64,000 nucleotides of DNA from Saccharina japonica (lineage: Eukaryota; Sar; Phaeophyceae; Laminariales; Laminariaceae): NCBI GenBank assembly GCA_008828725.1, contig MEHQ01003574.1, positions 62,001 through 126,000 of the forward strand. Direction: 5' to 3'. How positions within the stretch are numbered: position 1 is the stretch's first letter; every line of letters starts with the position of its first letter. The translations under genes and the position numbers were made by a program. Below are positions 51,690-62,866 of this stretch, one piece after another. The notes under the pieces were generated by a model. It ran no database searches. It saw nothing but the letters and a program-made list of their open reading frames with translations, and was not told the DNA's origin.

Positions 51690-52580
51690 GTGTGTCCAAC
51701 ACTATTTTCAGTATAAAAATGATTTCCCTCAGTTTTTTTGCAAAAATCGAACCAATGCCTGTTAACTCCCAAATTCTTTAAGAGCTGCCGAGGACTGTGT
51801 TGTTGAATTCAGGGCAGACGTGCCGCATTGCACCACACGGTGTGTTTTCGTATGTGCTACACTTGGTGGGGACACGTTTTTGCAAAAATCGAGCCAAAAG
51901 TTATGAACTCCCGAAATCTTAAGAGGTGTCGAGTACTACTCTCTGTTGTTGACTTCAGGGGAGACGTGCCTATTGCACCATACCGTGTGTTTTCGTATGT
52001 GCTATAACTCGTGGGGAGGCGGTTTGATGACCATCTGTTTTTGTCGTGGATACCTCCCCTCAGGTTCGAGGTCGGTATCTATGCCAAAAATCTTGAGATA
52101 TCCTGTGATACGTTTTGTAATGCATGAGATAAGGAAATTCGTAACTTTGGCCACGCACTCCACATAATATGTATCGCATGCTAATATATACCTGGTATAT
52201 ATAGAATACAATGAATACCATGTGATATGATGAGCGTGATATGATGTATCACATGTTCATTTACATACCAGGTATCATGTTTTTTCCTTGAGCCATGCTG
52301 TACTACTCTGTGTAAATACTCGTACCGCTGTACCAGGCAATCACATGTCGTACCGTGCTCTTTTCATTCGAACTCTATAATACCTCAGACCTCAGACGTA
52401 TATTGATAATACAACTATGTCCCGAGTTATAAGCACCGTTTTTATTTAATATTCGTATGTAAAAGGTGATTATATTTCGGAACATAGTGGTTTCACATCA
52501 AGTGTGTTTTCGTGTATACCACGTACCAGGCCATCACATATCGCATCGTGCGTGTTTCGCTCGTTGTGTCGACCTTCTAC
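51690..52580. other. Region upstream of the LRR cap exon
   Basis: Two diverged direct copies of a stretch with ttttgcaaaaatcgagcc ... aactcccgaaat occur at 51735-51870 and 51880-52010. No start-codon exon was identified. Confidence 0.45.
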
Positions 52581-52585
52581 ATCAG

Positions 52586-52807
52586 GCTCGGCACAAATCG
52601 ATCGCGAAGTGCTCCTTAGCATCTACCGGGCTACGGGCGGGCAGTCGTGGACACACCAAGAAGGCTGGGCGGAGAACGCAGACGACTTGGGTCGGTGGTT
52701 CGGTGTTACGATTAGTGGAGAGGGTCGCGTGGTCAAGTTGGAGCTGCAAGGGAAAAATACGCGAGGGTTGCAAAATGAACAGAAAGGCGAAGGCAACAAC
52801 ATCTGCG
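52586..52807 (+). CDS. LRR gene exon a: N-terminal LRR cap
   Basis: The acceptor is accttctacatcag and the donor gtaaga, 222 nt, phase 1-1. It encodes QIDREVLLSIYRATGGQSW..., then LGRWFGVTI..GRVVKLELQGKN and ends GEGNNIC. The pattern DRE..L..Y.ATGG..W..W.GV......RVV.L.L is the usual start of brown algal LRR proteins. Between LELQGKN and the exon end are about 14 extra polar residues, where family members normally end directly in N-N-L-x-G. No in-frame ATG precedes it, so an upstream exon is required. Confidence 0.85.
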
Positions 52808-55800
52808 GTAAGAGCTTTGAGTCTGTCTACTGTCATATCGCGCCGTGGTTTTTGTGGAAAACATATTTGTGGTGCCGACAACGGTACGCATCCTGTACCT
52901 TGTGTATCGCACAGGAAAGAGGCTCCCTTCAGCGCGAAGTGCAATCCAACTGCATCGACTTGGATGGTGTGAGCTTCCAGGTAGGATAAGCACGCTGGTG
53001 CCGTTAGTATGCTTGGATGTTATCCGTGTCGTCACCCCAAGTATAACGAGCAATACAATGAGAAAGGGCGGTGTTGCCAGCGCGTTTAGTGTGAGCGACC
53101 AACGGTACGAGTAGAAGTATCAGCCTGCGAGCGAGCGCGTCGTACACCTCTTTGCAGCGTTGTTCCGGCACTACAAAATAGAACACCTTCCAACCCAGCA
53201 GCGCTTGATTGCTACGGGTAGTATTTGTATTTGGATGGGTTTTCATCATCACTTTTGCTTTCGAGCTCGACCGGTAGGAGGCTCTACCCTCAGCGGCCTT
53301 CTGGACAAAAGCTGAGGTCACAGGTGTCGTCCCTTCTCCCCTCTAGTGTTGTGGATCGACCAAAGAAAGATGTTGATTTGATTACTGATTCTTTTTGGGG
53401 GTTTGGTGATTGATTAACCATGAATAGTTGATTAGTTGGCTTCTGTGGCGTTTAGTAGAGCATACTAAAAAACTACATGTACATTTTTCATGGAATTTTA
53501 GTGTGGTGATACTGAAGACTATACACTTAATTTGCCTGACGTTTGGTATACTATACTAAAAATAATACATCTAAAATATTCGTAAAAACCGAGGCCCTGT
53601 TGATGTAGTTATGATCCACAATAGTCATGACTAAAAATCATGATTAATCCATGGTTTTTCCTTCGTTTTTATCGCGCAAAGGGTTCAGCATTCCCACTGC
53701 TCTTCGATTTGCATCGAATTTTGCCAACTCGCCCGACTGATATCATAGTGCTGCAGTCGTCGTCATCGTGTTCGTCACTTTTTCCCCTCTGAAATCACAA
53801 GAGTTATTTTTGCGCACCGCATTCGACCGAACTCCGGCACCAAGTCACGCTTCTCTCCGAGCACTATTACCGGGTGGGCTAATGTAGCACGATGGTACCA
53901 CGGATGGGCTAATGTAGTAAGAATAGTAATCAGAACCCACTACGGACCAAAACAATCATACACCCCCCATATATATTTTTTTTTCTAGTTTTTATTGACT
54001 AGAAACCGTGGGCGTTGTGCGAGTGGTGCCCATTCGTCCAATGCGCGACGGCTCTGTCTCTTGTCTACCACGTCAGTTATCACGAAGCGAATATCGGCCA
54101 ATTTTCTAGTTTATACGATGGCGAAAATGGGGACCCCTTTCGAGATGGCTGAAGCGATCGACCGACCGACCGACCGACAGACAGACAGACACACCGACCG
54201 GGGTCCACCAACGCACACAAGTTGACGACAGTTGCAAATGTCCCGCTGCGCGAGTTCTTACAGCGACAGAAAAAAACATCGTTGTTAATGCTCGACCCCG
54301 TATGTTGGCGTTCTGAATCCGCGCAACGCAGGCCCCGTGCCGCCGGAGCTCGGCCGACTTGACGCCCTGAGGACCCTCAACCTCAGCGGGAACAAGCTCC
54401 ACGGTAAGGGCCAGGTCGCATCGGTGGTGATATGTGCTGGGCGTTCCTGAGTTTTGTTTTTCGCTCTTGACGTGTTCCGCGCATGCAGAGGCGATGTCCG
54501 AGTTAAGGCATTGCTAAAGAGCTCTTGCTGAAGAGCTCTTGCTAAAGAGCTCAGCTTTTAGCAGGCTTTGCTGACGAGATTAGCCTTTAGCATTGCTAAT
54601 AAGCTTAAACTTTTAGCCGAAATTTGCTGATGAAGAGCTTAGCTTTGAGCAGAGATTGTCGAAGAGCTCACCAGGTACCTGGTAGCTTTTAGCAGACTTT
54701 GCTAAATATCTGACCAATAGTGGCTTTTAACATACATTGCTAAGGGCCTTAGCTTGCACCAGGTAGCAATTTAGCAATCGGCCACGGCCGAAACGAAGCT
54801 GGTTGATTGCCCTTTCACATGGTATGTTGACATCTGAGACGTCCATCGCAAGTTGTGAGTTGGGTTTTGGTGTCCCTGGGTTTCCTGTGCATGAAGCAGC
54901 GTCGCCTTTTTTTTGTAGTCTTGGTCGACGTGACCTGTATTGGTCTTTGAACCCCCCGGCTGCTAGAGTTTACGTCGTGTTTGTACCAGTGTCCCAGTGT
55001 CATGAGGCCGTGTCGGCAATGGTCTCGAACCCCATTTATTTTGGCGCGTGCACATTATTTGATCAGTTGTGACATGGCATGGCACGCTTTAGAAATTGAA
55101 CGGGCCGATTGTGGGTGAATATGCTGAAAGTGGGAATGACGTCCGGAAAGCATGTTGATAGTCTCGTACCTGGTAGCGCCCAGATCGCTGATTGAGTGCT
55201 GCGCTTCGCGTGTTATTGTTTGCGGTGCGGCGAGTATATATTCAGCCCGCTACGGATGGTCTGCCACACACTGCTCACGACGCCATGTGTCAGATATTAC
55301 GCTTTAACAGTGGTGATATACATGTGTTGAAGCTCAATTGGCTTAGGTTGCACCGCATTTAGGTCAAGTTGCACCGCATATTTGTGTAACGTATATGCAC
55401 TCGTTGTGGTACATGCACTCTACCGGTGTGACGTTCACGAATCCGTGGAGCACTCTCAGAGTTTTGGGCTCGCGTAAATCTACCCGCGCAGGCGAACTTC
55501 CTTAGATGTGCCCGCACTGGAAATAGAGCCTTCCCAAGCACGACGACCAGGTGGCACACCAACCAGGCATGCCTCTCGTTAGGGTTAGGGTTAGAGTTCC
55601 GGGTCGGGGTGGTGGTCGTCGTTAGCCGAAGCCAAAATAAGCTCACCGTCGGGAACGAAAGCCTTACAGCTTCGTGACAAAACCCTACCTCATTAGAAAC
55701 AGCATCATTTTATGCGAGCACGTCTGAGAAGTTCGCCTGCGCGGGCAGATTTACGGCTACTGCAGAGTTTTGGACATTATTTTGTGTCTGATAATCTTTG

Positions 55801-58800
55801 TCGGGGCCCTATACCCAAAGCGCCAGCTAGACGCGCGGCACGATTGATGCCCCGTTTTGGTCTCGTAGCGGAGGTCTCGTTCGTGGTGATCGCTCTGCTT
55901 CCTGCAGGAGTGGAAAATACACTAACTGGAAAATGTTTCTGAGCTGTAGCTAGTTGGTTTTGGTGGAGCTTTTTTCGGTACGTGGCGACCTTAGGGGGCA
56001 TGCGAAGGTGCGGTGGCAGCAGGGTACAGGTTGTGCACCACATCTACCGCACTACATGAAGCATCGTGTTTCGGTGATGTGCGAAACCTGTGGCTGGTAA
56101 TATCTATTAAGATAGAGTAGCCCTCGCTAGGAAGTCACCATGGTTGACATTTTGCAACTGTCGTCAACGTGTGTGCGCGCTGTCGGGAGGCAACCAAGGG
56201 GGAAAAAAACGGAGATGACGTTTTTTCGGAGGTTTTTGGGTCGGACGGCGGAGATCTCCGCGTTCACGTTTTCTATTGGGTCGCCTGCTTCACCCAGGTC
56301 AAAAGTAAGGCATGCCCTATATTAAAAGCGGCCGTGAAAAATATCAACTCGCTTCGCTCGCAATCAATCAATGTTTTCTGACCGAGTTTCATCGTGCATG
56401 CAGGTCCGATTCCAAGGGATATTTGTCAGTCGGACGGCCTGCGGCACCTCGACCTTTCGTACAACAAGCTTAACGGTGAGCGCGGCAAGAGGCTGTCTCC
56501 AACTGACCAACATGGCCATGCTACGGTACACAATATTTGATGCGAGTTGACGAGGGAAGAAACGGTGAAAGCCTTCTCGAGATGAAAATAAAGGCGCGAA
56601 CCGTAGTGGAAGGAGGGAGAAGAGCCTACTTTGTGACCCCGGATCTGAGTTACGACTACTAAGAGGAAGGAGAGAGAAAAGAAGGGGGAATATAATAAAT
56701 GGGATGGAAAGAAAACCAAGAAATATATATATAGAGAGGAGGGGGTGATTTTGGACCCAAAACCTTCCACACTTTGGACAGATCACGATCTAGATCTACG
56801 GAAGATTACAACTTGCCATTTCGATATGTTATGCATTTTGCAAGATCTGTGTACAGTAGCGGTCCCTATATAGTGCCGGCTGAGTACTGCCGGTTGCCCA
56901 CTATAGCGCCTGTGAGATCCCTTGGCACAGATACGTAGGATTCACTACTACGGTGGGGGGTGGGGGGCATAGTAAATAGGACCAAATATTGTTAGAAAAA
57001 GTAGGGAAATATTTAGTTTTTTTTTGTGTATCGTAGGTCCTATTTACTATGATCCCCCGTAAAAGCGTGGCAGTGTGCGGAGTAGTGCCGGTTGCCGCTA
57101 CGTACAGTGCCGGTGTTGTTGGCTGGCGCGTACTGGCAGCATAGAGGGACCACTACTGTGTACACATCGAACCCAAGAAACATGTTCTAGATCATGCAGA
57201 TAGTATACGCGCTCCCACCCGTCAACATGAGCTAGAGTAGGTCGTACAGATCAGGGATATATCTGCCCTGAAATACCTAGATCATGAACTGGGAACGATC
57301 TTTCTGGTCTGTCCGATGATCTGTGCAATCTTAATATTCGAATTGGCGGGGCCCCTCAGCTGAAGGGCCGCCCAATGTCTTTGCACTCCCATTGTTCTTT
57401 ACATTAAATCCTATTTGCGATATGGCTAGCCAACGGGATTTTTCGTGGGGTTTCGCATACATTTTTGTGCGTTTTTGTTTTGCTGGTTGAGGTATAGAGC
57501 TTAGTCCCCCCCCGAGGGTCTATGGTCATACGACTACGGCCATGCACAACATGAATACACCCCTCCCCGCCTCCCCGCCGTAGTATGGCTTAATATCAAC
57601 GCGGACCTGCTGGTGCTTTAATCGCCCCCAGCCACCATTGATGGCCGCCATGCCGAGTCTTAAAAGCGAATACCAACTACGCCTGGCGTTCGACGGCCCG
57701 CCCTGTCGTTTTGCCGTCATGCTCTCTGGTTTGAGGTGCTGCTGTCGTGTTTGGTCGCTAAATTCACGACATTATCGCAATCGGCACTGCTGTGGTACTT
57801 GCGTTTGAGATGGGAATGTAGATGGTGTAGATGGTCTCTACGCCGTAGTAGGCGGTAGGCGGCAACCCCAACAAACGGAAGTGAACGTGCTGTGACGGGT
57901 GCCTTAGGGCTTTTACTTATCGGATCGCTTTTTCCCATAATTTTCCTCTTTTCTTGTCAAAGAAAGACGGAAAAAATAGGCATGTGTTCCAGAGTTTGGA
58001 AATTTAACAGCGAGGACAAAATATCAGCAACGCTTTTTAGCATTCCAACATTTGGGGGGAAAGATGGAAAATCTGGAAATAACAAAAACATATGCACGAA
58101 ACAAAACATGGAAAATATGGGATTTTAGGCCTTGTTTTAGCCCCTTTGGGACTTCAGAGAGAATTTTTGCAAAAACAAAAAGCAGATGACACCATCGGCC
58201 ACACGAAGCAGCCAGGGCTGCTGGGGTGGGGTATGTGTCCAAACCAGGGCGGACAATAGGTGGTGAAATGTTGCGCTGCCGCACCTTTTTCTCGCAAATC
58301 CCGTTTTTTTCACCACGTGCCGAAGGCATGGTGCGGCTTGCCGCACCACGCTTTTTTTGTGCCGCACCTGTTTTCGCCGGAGGCGAAATAAATTGTGCGG
58401 GTCCTTTTTCGCCGTAGGCGATTTTTGTTCTGGGATCTGTGCGGGCCAAAAATGTTTTGGACCTATTGCGTCGCAGACGATTTTTTTTAGCGTGTTTCAG
58501 GCGAAAAACAAATTGGGTTTGTTTTTGTCTTGATTTCGTCTCAGATGCTATGTTTGGGTCTTGTTTCCTCTTTTGGCATAAAGTACTTTACTTCTTTTGA
58601 GAATTCGATTGAAACTGTTCCGTTTTCCTATGCCTGAGGACGTTCCAGGCAAACCAGGCCAGGGACACTGTGGCATGTGGCGCCTATTCAAGCACCTCAC
58701 ATCTGCTGACGATATGTCAGATGCTTTTTGACCGTAATTTTGTCCTTGTTTCTTCGTAAAATGCAAAACATTATGAGGCAGCCGGCACCACGTATACGAG

Positions 58801-61800
58801 AGGATAGACCGAGCGGGTTAGACGCACATTTTGAGTATATTGACGCATATATGGTAAAAAAAAGCGGCCTCCGGGGGCCCTCCGGGGGCCCCTGCGGGGA
58901 GCCGCACATCGCCTTCGGCGATGTGGTGTGGGCCCGCACCACGGCCTCCGCCTCATGATGCGGTGATTTCACCACGAGCCGGACGTCTATTTTACGCCCT
59001 GGTCCAAACTACAGTAGTGGTCCCTATATAGTGCCGGCTGCCCGATATAGTGCCGGTGAAATCGCTTGGCATAGGTGGGGTTAACCAGTGTGGCAGTGTG
59101 CGGAGTAATGCCGGTTGCCTCTATAGTGCCGGTATCGTTGGCTGGCGCCTATCGGCACTTTGGAGGGACCAATACTGTACCACTTAAGGCGGAAATATTA
59201 GGACAGCTCAAGCATTGATACAAAGATGAACCTGTTGTGACATTGTCGCCCGGAGGGGTACAATTTAAGGAGCTGTGCGACACGAACACAGCGTGGTGAT
59301 ACCCATACTGTTGCCCGCTCTTCCTATACTGAAGTATATGTAATAGACGCTCCATAAGATATAAAAAAAACTAGTGCTGGACATGGGTCTCAGGAAGGAC
59401 TATAACCCGTTTAAGCCTAAAGGACCGTACTTCTGTGTGGGGACAAAACACTTGAAGTTAGACTCGGATCTACGGTAGGTGTATGTACAGTGCACTATTA
59501 ATAGTACAAGGGTTACGCCTCACCAAGGTTACTTCCTGTGGCGCAAAGCCATGCAAATGGGTAACGCGCTTGTCCCCGCAATATTTAGTTTGACTCAATG
59601 CGTATCTATTTCCTCTGTATTATTCCTCTGTATTATAACTGGCTTGTCTCCCGTCCTGTGCAGGTTCCATACCTCCTGAGGTGGGCCGGCTTCTGGCCCT
59701 GGAGACCCTACACCTCTGCTCTAATCGGCTGACCGGTAAGTGTGATGAATGGCTGCTTCGATCGACGGCTGACGGTGCGGTGGTATTTTTTCTGCCTACA
59801 ACGTTTTCATCTTGCTGTAATTTCTACCGTGGCGTGGAGTGATGATACACAATGATAGCGTGGAGAGCGTCGTGTAAGGGATATTTTGGAGGTAATCTTG
59901 AGTTTTTTTCCCGTCCTCAAATTGTATCGCACGGCTGATTGCAAGCCTCTATGTAGGAAAACTTTTTGAGAACAACCTGACCGTCATCCATATTTTATCG
60001 GGGGGTCATCTTGCTTTTGGCCGTCCTCAAATTGTACCTTACGGCTGATTTGCAAGCCTACATGTAGGAAAATACGTTTGAGGACGACCTGATTGTCATC
60101 CACACTTTATCGGGAGTGTGACTTTGGTCCGGTGAAGAAGGCCTTGCTACCGATCGTTCCTTGCCAGCGATCTACAGTGGTGGCGTGTGCTGGTCTTGGT
60201 ACTGTGCTGTTGCCTTCGCTCTAGGTACTGTGTTTTGTTGTTGTTCGTGTCCGCCCAGAGACACGGAGTATGACGGTCAGCACCAATGTGGTTTCCCTTG
60301 CATGTCCTTAGTTTGGAAGCTGCTGCAAGAGTGGTACATAGTCGGTATTAACCATTTTGGGACCCTGGTATAAGCAATACTAAAAGCGACAGGTGTGGCA
60401 TGGTGCATTAGGGGCAGCACATATTGATAGTCAAGATATTTTTATGACTGGCGAGATTCCTCGACTGAAAAGAAACTACCCGATATCGATATCGCTGGTA
60501 TACCGTTAGCGTTTGACAATACAATTCGTGATATTATTGGCCTACGTACGGGATTCTTTGTCGGGTTACGAGTAAGCTTGCGTTGTTTATCTAAACCATT
60601 TTTTTGGGTGGGGTATAGAGCTCCTCAAACGTCGATCCTCAGAAATAAAACAGGTGCAACCCTACCGTAGTAGCATGCGTCCAGGTTCAACCTTCTAGGG
60701 AGAGCGTGCAGTAGTACGAGTACCATCATGCTTCGCGAGATTTTTACCACCTCCCTGTGTTCACCATGTTGCACATCTCCCTATGTTCACCATGTTGCAC
60801 ATCTCCCTAGGTTCGCCATGTTGCACATCTCCCTAGGTTCACCATGTTGCACATCTCCCTAGGTTCACCATGTTGCACATCTCCCTAGGTTCACCGTGTT
60901 GCACATCTCCCTAGGTTCACCATGTTGCACTTCGGACACACACACCCTACCCCAGCAGTCAGGGCTGCTTCGTGATGCCAATGCTGTAGGTCTTTACTTT
61001 TTTCGACGCTTCTTTCCTCTGAAGTCCCAAAGTGGCGGATTAGACGTGTGCTACGCCAGAGGTATAGGTATACCTTTTTTTGGCTGGAACTGTTTCTGAA
61101 TGACGGGGGCCCTTAAGCCAAACATGTCGAAATTGAATTCTTGTGTTGCAGTATTTTCCATTGCATGCTTGGGGTACGGGATTGTTCATCGGGTATGATA
61201 GCACTTTTATTTTCCTGAAAAACCTGTTTTGGGTCAGGTTCAGAGCTTCCTCAAGGAACCACCGTCAGAAATCACGCGGGGCACCTACCTTAAGATAGCG
61301 TGCGTCATTATAGAAAAAATGTGGAAACAATGGCAATCTGCCTGTCTGTGATGCATGTACTGGACATGAACACTTCAGACAACCTGTGTCCAAAACACCG
61401 TGGGAGGTTTTTGGCGACCGCGGTGAACGAACGTGCCGTGACGGCTGTCTGTGATGCCCCGCCTGAAGCAATGATCAGCGCATTCCCATTGTGGTGAGTT
61501 CAAGGCTCTACCCCCACCATCAACACCAACAGCGTGCTATAACTCATACGGATGTACTTCCATCCCTGCTAGTTGTCAACATTGAGGCGCGTGAGCGCGT
61601 AGCGAGCCTTTTTGACGGATCTCTCTCCAAGCTGGAAAAGTCTCATCAATAATCCGCATTAACTGCCTTGGCTCTCGTCTTGCATGCAGGTTCGATCCCG
61701 CCTGAGCTGGGCCAACTGGTCGCCTTGAAGACCGCGAACTTCCGTTCGAACCGGCTGACAGGTAGAATAACTTTTCTGGGTCGACTGCTGCAGTTGCGAT

Positions 61801-62866
61801 TGTGTTTGGTCTTTACAACGTCATGTTCGTGAAGTTTTTTCCATGGCGTGGGTGGCGTCGGACAATGCACAATTGTACATTTTTCCCTTTGGTTTAGTTC
61901 GTCGCGTCCGCTTGTGCGGGGGTCTGTAGAGAAAGAGCTGTTTGCGAGTCTGTGGCATACCAGTATTTGTTTAGTCCGACCTAAATCGTCCCCCGCCTGT
62001 TATGGTAAAAGCAGTAGTGTTGGATATCGAACGATAATCGAGTGCGATGCGATGCCGATAAACTATCAAACAAATCGATACGATTCCGATATTTGATGCA
62101 TCGAAGCTTTGTTTCAATATCTGCATAAAAATCGCAGGGGTGCCAGGGGATGGAGGCCAAAACACGTTCGATACGATATATCGAAAGTTCGATATTTCGA
62201 TATATCGAAAGTTCGATATTCCGATATATCGAAATTTCGATACGATATCCGATATCCAACACTACTGTAGTAAGTGCACCATACTCTTGCCCGGTGGCAG
62301 CGGTCCTGCCATCTTTCTCTCTTTCAAACGGTATGAGTGGCAAGGTTTTGTTGACTGTGGACTATACTTCGAAGTATGTCTTAACGTCTTAGGTATCGTA
62401 CGTGGTGTTGTCTTATGTACTCAGAGGCATACGCGCGCATGGTGGTCGACTCTGCCGCCGTTGTCCGTGAAAGTCCCTTTGTTGGGCGGTCGGCACTGCC
62501 GTCGTTACACATGAAAGTCCTTCTAGCGGGAGCTGCAAGATGAATGGTCACCAAGTTTGCTGCACGATCACAAGCCGCACTGTCTGTAATGTTTTGTGTT
62601 TGGACCAAACGCGGACAGTCGACGTTCTAAGCATCGAAACAAGTAGGTGGCGATCCCATCTAACACATGGAAGCACTCGTGGCGGGGGGGGCTGTGGTGC
62701 GAGCCGTAGAGCAGTTCGAGGCGCACTGTGATTGTGTTGAACACTTCTGCCCTGTATCTCACATGTACGTAATTGACTTTCGTCTTGCGTGCAGGTTCGA
62801 TTCCTCCCGAGCTAGGCGGGCTGGTGGCCTTGGAGAGCCTGACCCTCCGTATGAACCAGCTCGCCG
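52586..62866 (+). CDS. LRR receptor-like gene, one leucine-rich repeat per 72-nt exon (partial, runs off the right edge)
   Basis: Six exons are visible: 52586-52807, 54332-54403, 56404-56475, 59664-59735, 61690-61761 and 62795-62866. Every one begins and ends in phase 1, so each can be lost, duplicated or swapped without breaking the frame. The cap exon is the DRE-LL-x-LYxATxGxxW type found at the start of many stramenopile LRR proteins. Each of the five repeats is 24 residues of the plant-type consensus GxIPxELGxLxxLxxLxLxxNxLxG. Introns are 1.0-3.2 kb and full of transposons. Known Ectocarpus LRR-ROCO and related genes share this exon design and show repeat shuffling. The start codon exon and the domain after the LRRs are outside what I can see. 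Confidence 0.9.
53270..53720. repeat. Dispersed repeat (family L), split copy
   Basis: ctcagcggccttctggacaa at 53295 and ggttcagcattcccactgct at 53683 bracket about 360 bp of AT-rich sequence absent from the 24.4-kb copy. Confidence 0.5.
54160..54192 (+). repeat. CCGA/CAGA tetranucleotide run
   Basis: accgaccgaccgaccgacag then acagacagac. Confidence 0.85.
54332..54403 (+). CDS. LRR gene exon b: LRR 1
   Basis: The acceptor is gcgcaacgcag and the donor gtaagg. It encodes (G)PVPPELGRLDALRTLNLSG NKLH, all consensus Leu positions kept. Exposed beta-strand residues are R,T / N / S,G. Confidence 0.92.
54490..54780 (+). repeat. Degenerate repeat of GAGCTTAGCTTTTAGCA units
   Basis: About nine units of 25-35 bp such as agctcttgctaaagagctca and agcttttagcagactttgct, with many AGCT palindromes. 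It sits in intron 2 of the LRR gene. Confidence 0.75.
55455..55770. mobile_element. Foldback element
   Basis: gtaaatctacccgcgcaggc near 55477 and gcctgcgcgggcagatttac near 55736 are inverted copies of about 45 bp in all. Confidence 0.65.
56404..56475 (+). CDS. LRR gene exon c: LRR 2
   Basis: The acceptor is catcgtgcatgcag and the donor gtgagc. It encodes (G)PIPRDICQSDGLRHLDLSY NKLN. It lacks the usual ELG after IP and carries DIC instead, making it the most diverged of the five in its convex side. Confidence 0.92.
56530..56722 (+). mobile_element. SINE, 3' part only
   Basis: cctactttgtgaccccggat and the following tctgagttacgactac match the SINE at 44762-45090; the tRNA-like head is missing and the tail is not pure A. 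Confidence 0.75.
56856..57160. mobile_element. Family-D MITE copy 3, inside family B
   Basis: agtagcggtccctatatagt ... agagggaccactactgtg. The text gtgtac occurs at both junctions and may be the target duplication. Confidence 0.85.
56968..57064. mobile_element. Family-E MITE, inside family D
   Basis: catagtaaataggaccaaat and gtcctatttactatga. Confidence 0.88.
57505..57566 (-). mobile_element. Family-C poly-G element, truncated
   Basis: gagggtctatggtcatacga, ctacggccatgcacaacatg, aatacaccc. Confidence 0.65.
58245..59001. mobile_element. hAT-like non-autonomous DNA transposon with 8-bp target duplication
   Basis: The element starts cagggcggacaatag and ends ctattttacgccctg; a gtggtgaaat / atttcaccac pair continues the inverted ends. 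GTCCAAAC occurs directly outside both ends (58237-58244 and 59002-59009). CAGGG ends plus 8-bp duplications are typical of the hAT superfamily. The inside carries small palindromes (ttcgccggaggcgaa, cgccttcggcg) and no transposase. It is inserted in a family-H repeat. Confidence 0.85.
59012..59182. mobile_element. Family-D MITE copy 4
   Basis: acagtagtggtccctatata and ggagggaccaatactgta; it lies directly beside the hAT target duplication. Confidence 0.85.
59664..59735 (+). CDS. LRR gene exon d: LRR 3
   Basis: The acceptor is cccgtcctgtgcag and the donor gtaagt. It encodes (G)SIPPEVGRLLALETLHLCS NRLT, a fully consensus repeat with a Cys on the exposed strand face. Confidence 0.93.
59895..60120 (+). 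repeat. Two-unit 110-bp tandem repeat in LRR intron 4
   Basis: gtcctcaaattgta ... cggctgatt ... gcaagcctctatgtaggaaa ... gacctga.. is present twice (59920-59990 and 60020-60105). Confidence 0.7.
60755..60955 (+). repeat. 26-bp minisatellite inside family-H repeat, seven units
   Basis: catgttgcacatctccctag + gttcac, nearly perfect, with the family-H flank acaccctaccccagcagtca on the right. It is the reverse complement of the array at 9.95 kb. Confidence 0.92.
61038..61312. mobile_element. Family-A MITE, complete copy
   Basis: agacgtgtgctacgccagag and gcacctaccttaagatagcg; the inside has gtataggtataccttttttt. Confidence 0.75.
61690..61761 (+). CDS. LRR gene exon e: LRR 4
   Basis: The acceptor is gtcttgcatgcag and the donor gtagaa. 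It encodes (G)SIPPELGQLVALKTANFRS NRLT. Two core Leu positions are Ala and Phe (TANF), and the donor is weaker than its neighbours; the exon may be under relaxed constraint or sometimes skipped. Confidence 0.9.
62019..62276. mobile_element. Family-I element, complete copy
   Basis: Inverted ends cagtagtgttggatatcg and cgatatccaacactactg, with a TCGATATATCGAAAGT-type tandem repeat before the right end. Confidence 0.85.
62795..62866 (+). CDS. LRR gene exon f: LRR 5
   Basis: The acceptor is gtcttgcgtgcag and the donor gtgagc. It encodes (G)SIPPELGGLVALESLTLRM NQLA. The acceptor text just upstream (gtcttgc-tgcaggttcgat) is almost the same as for LRR 4, which suggests duplication of the exon together with its splice site. 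Confidence 0.92.

Larger units (their letters stand above)
56763..57332. mobile_element. Family-B MITE copy 10, host of nested insertions
   Basis: Left end cacactttggacagatcacg, right end ggtctgtccgatgatctg. The family core is interrupted at gatctgtgtac (56852) and resumes at gtgtacacatcgaaccc (57160). Confidence 0.8.

Noticed and set aside
61690-62805. ggttcgatcc and ggttcgattcc, which look like tRNA B boxes
   Set aside because: They are the first codons (GSIPP) of LRR exons; no A box lies at the right distance.
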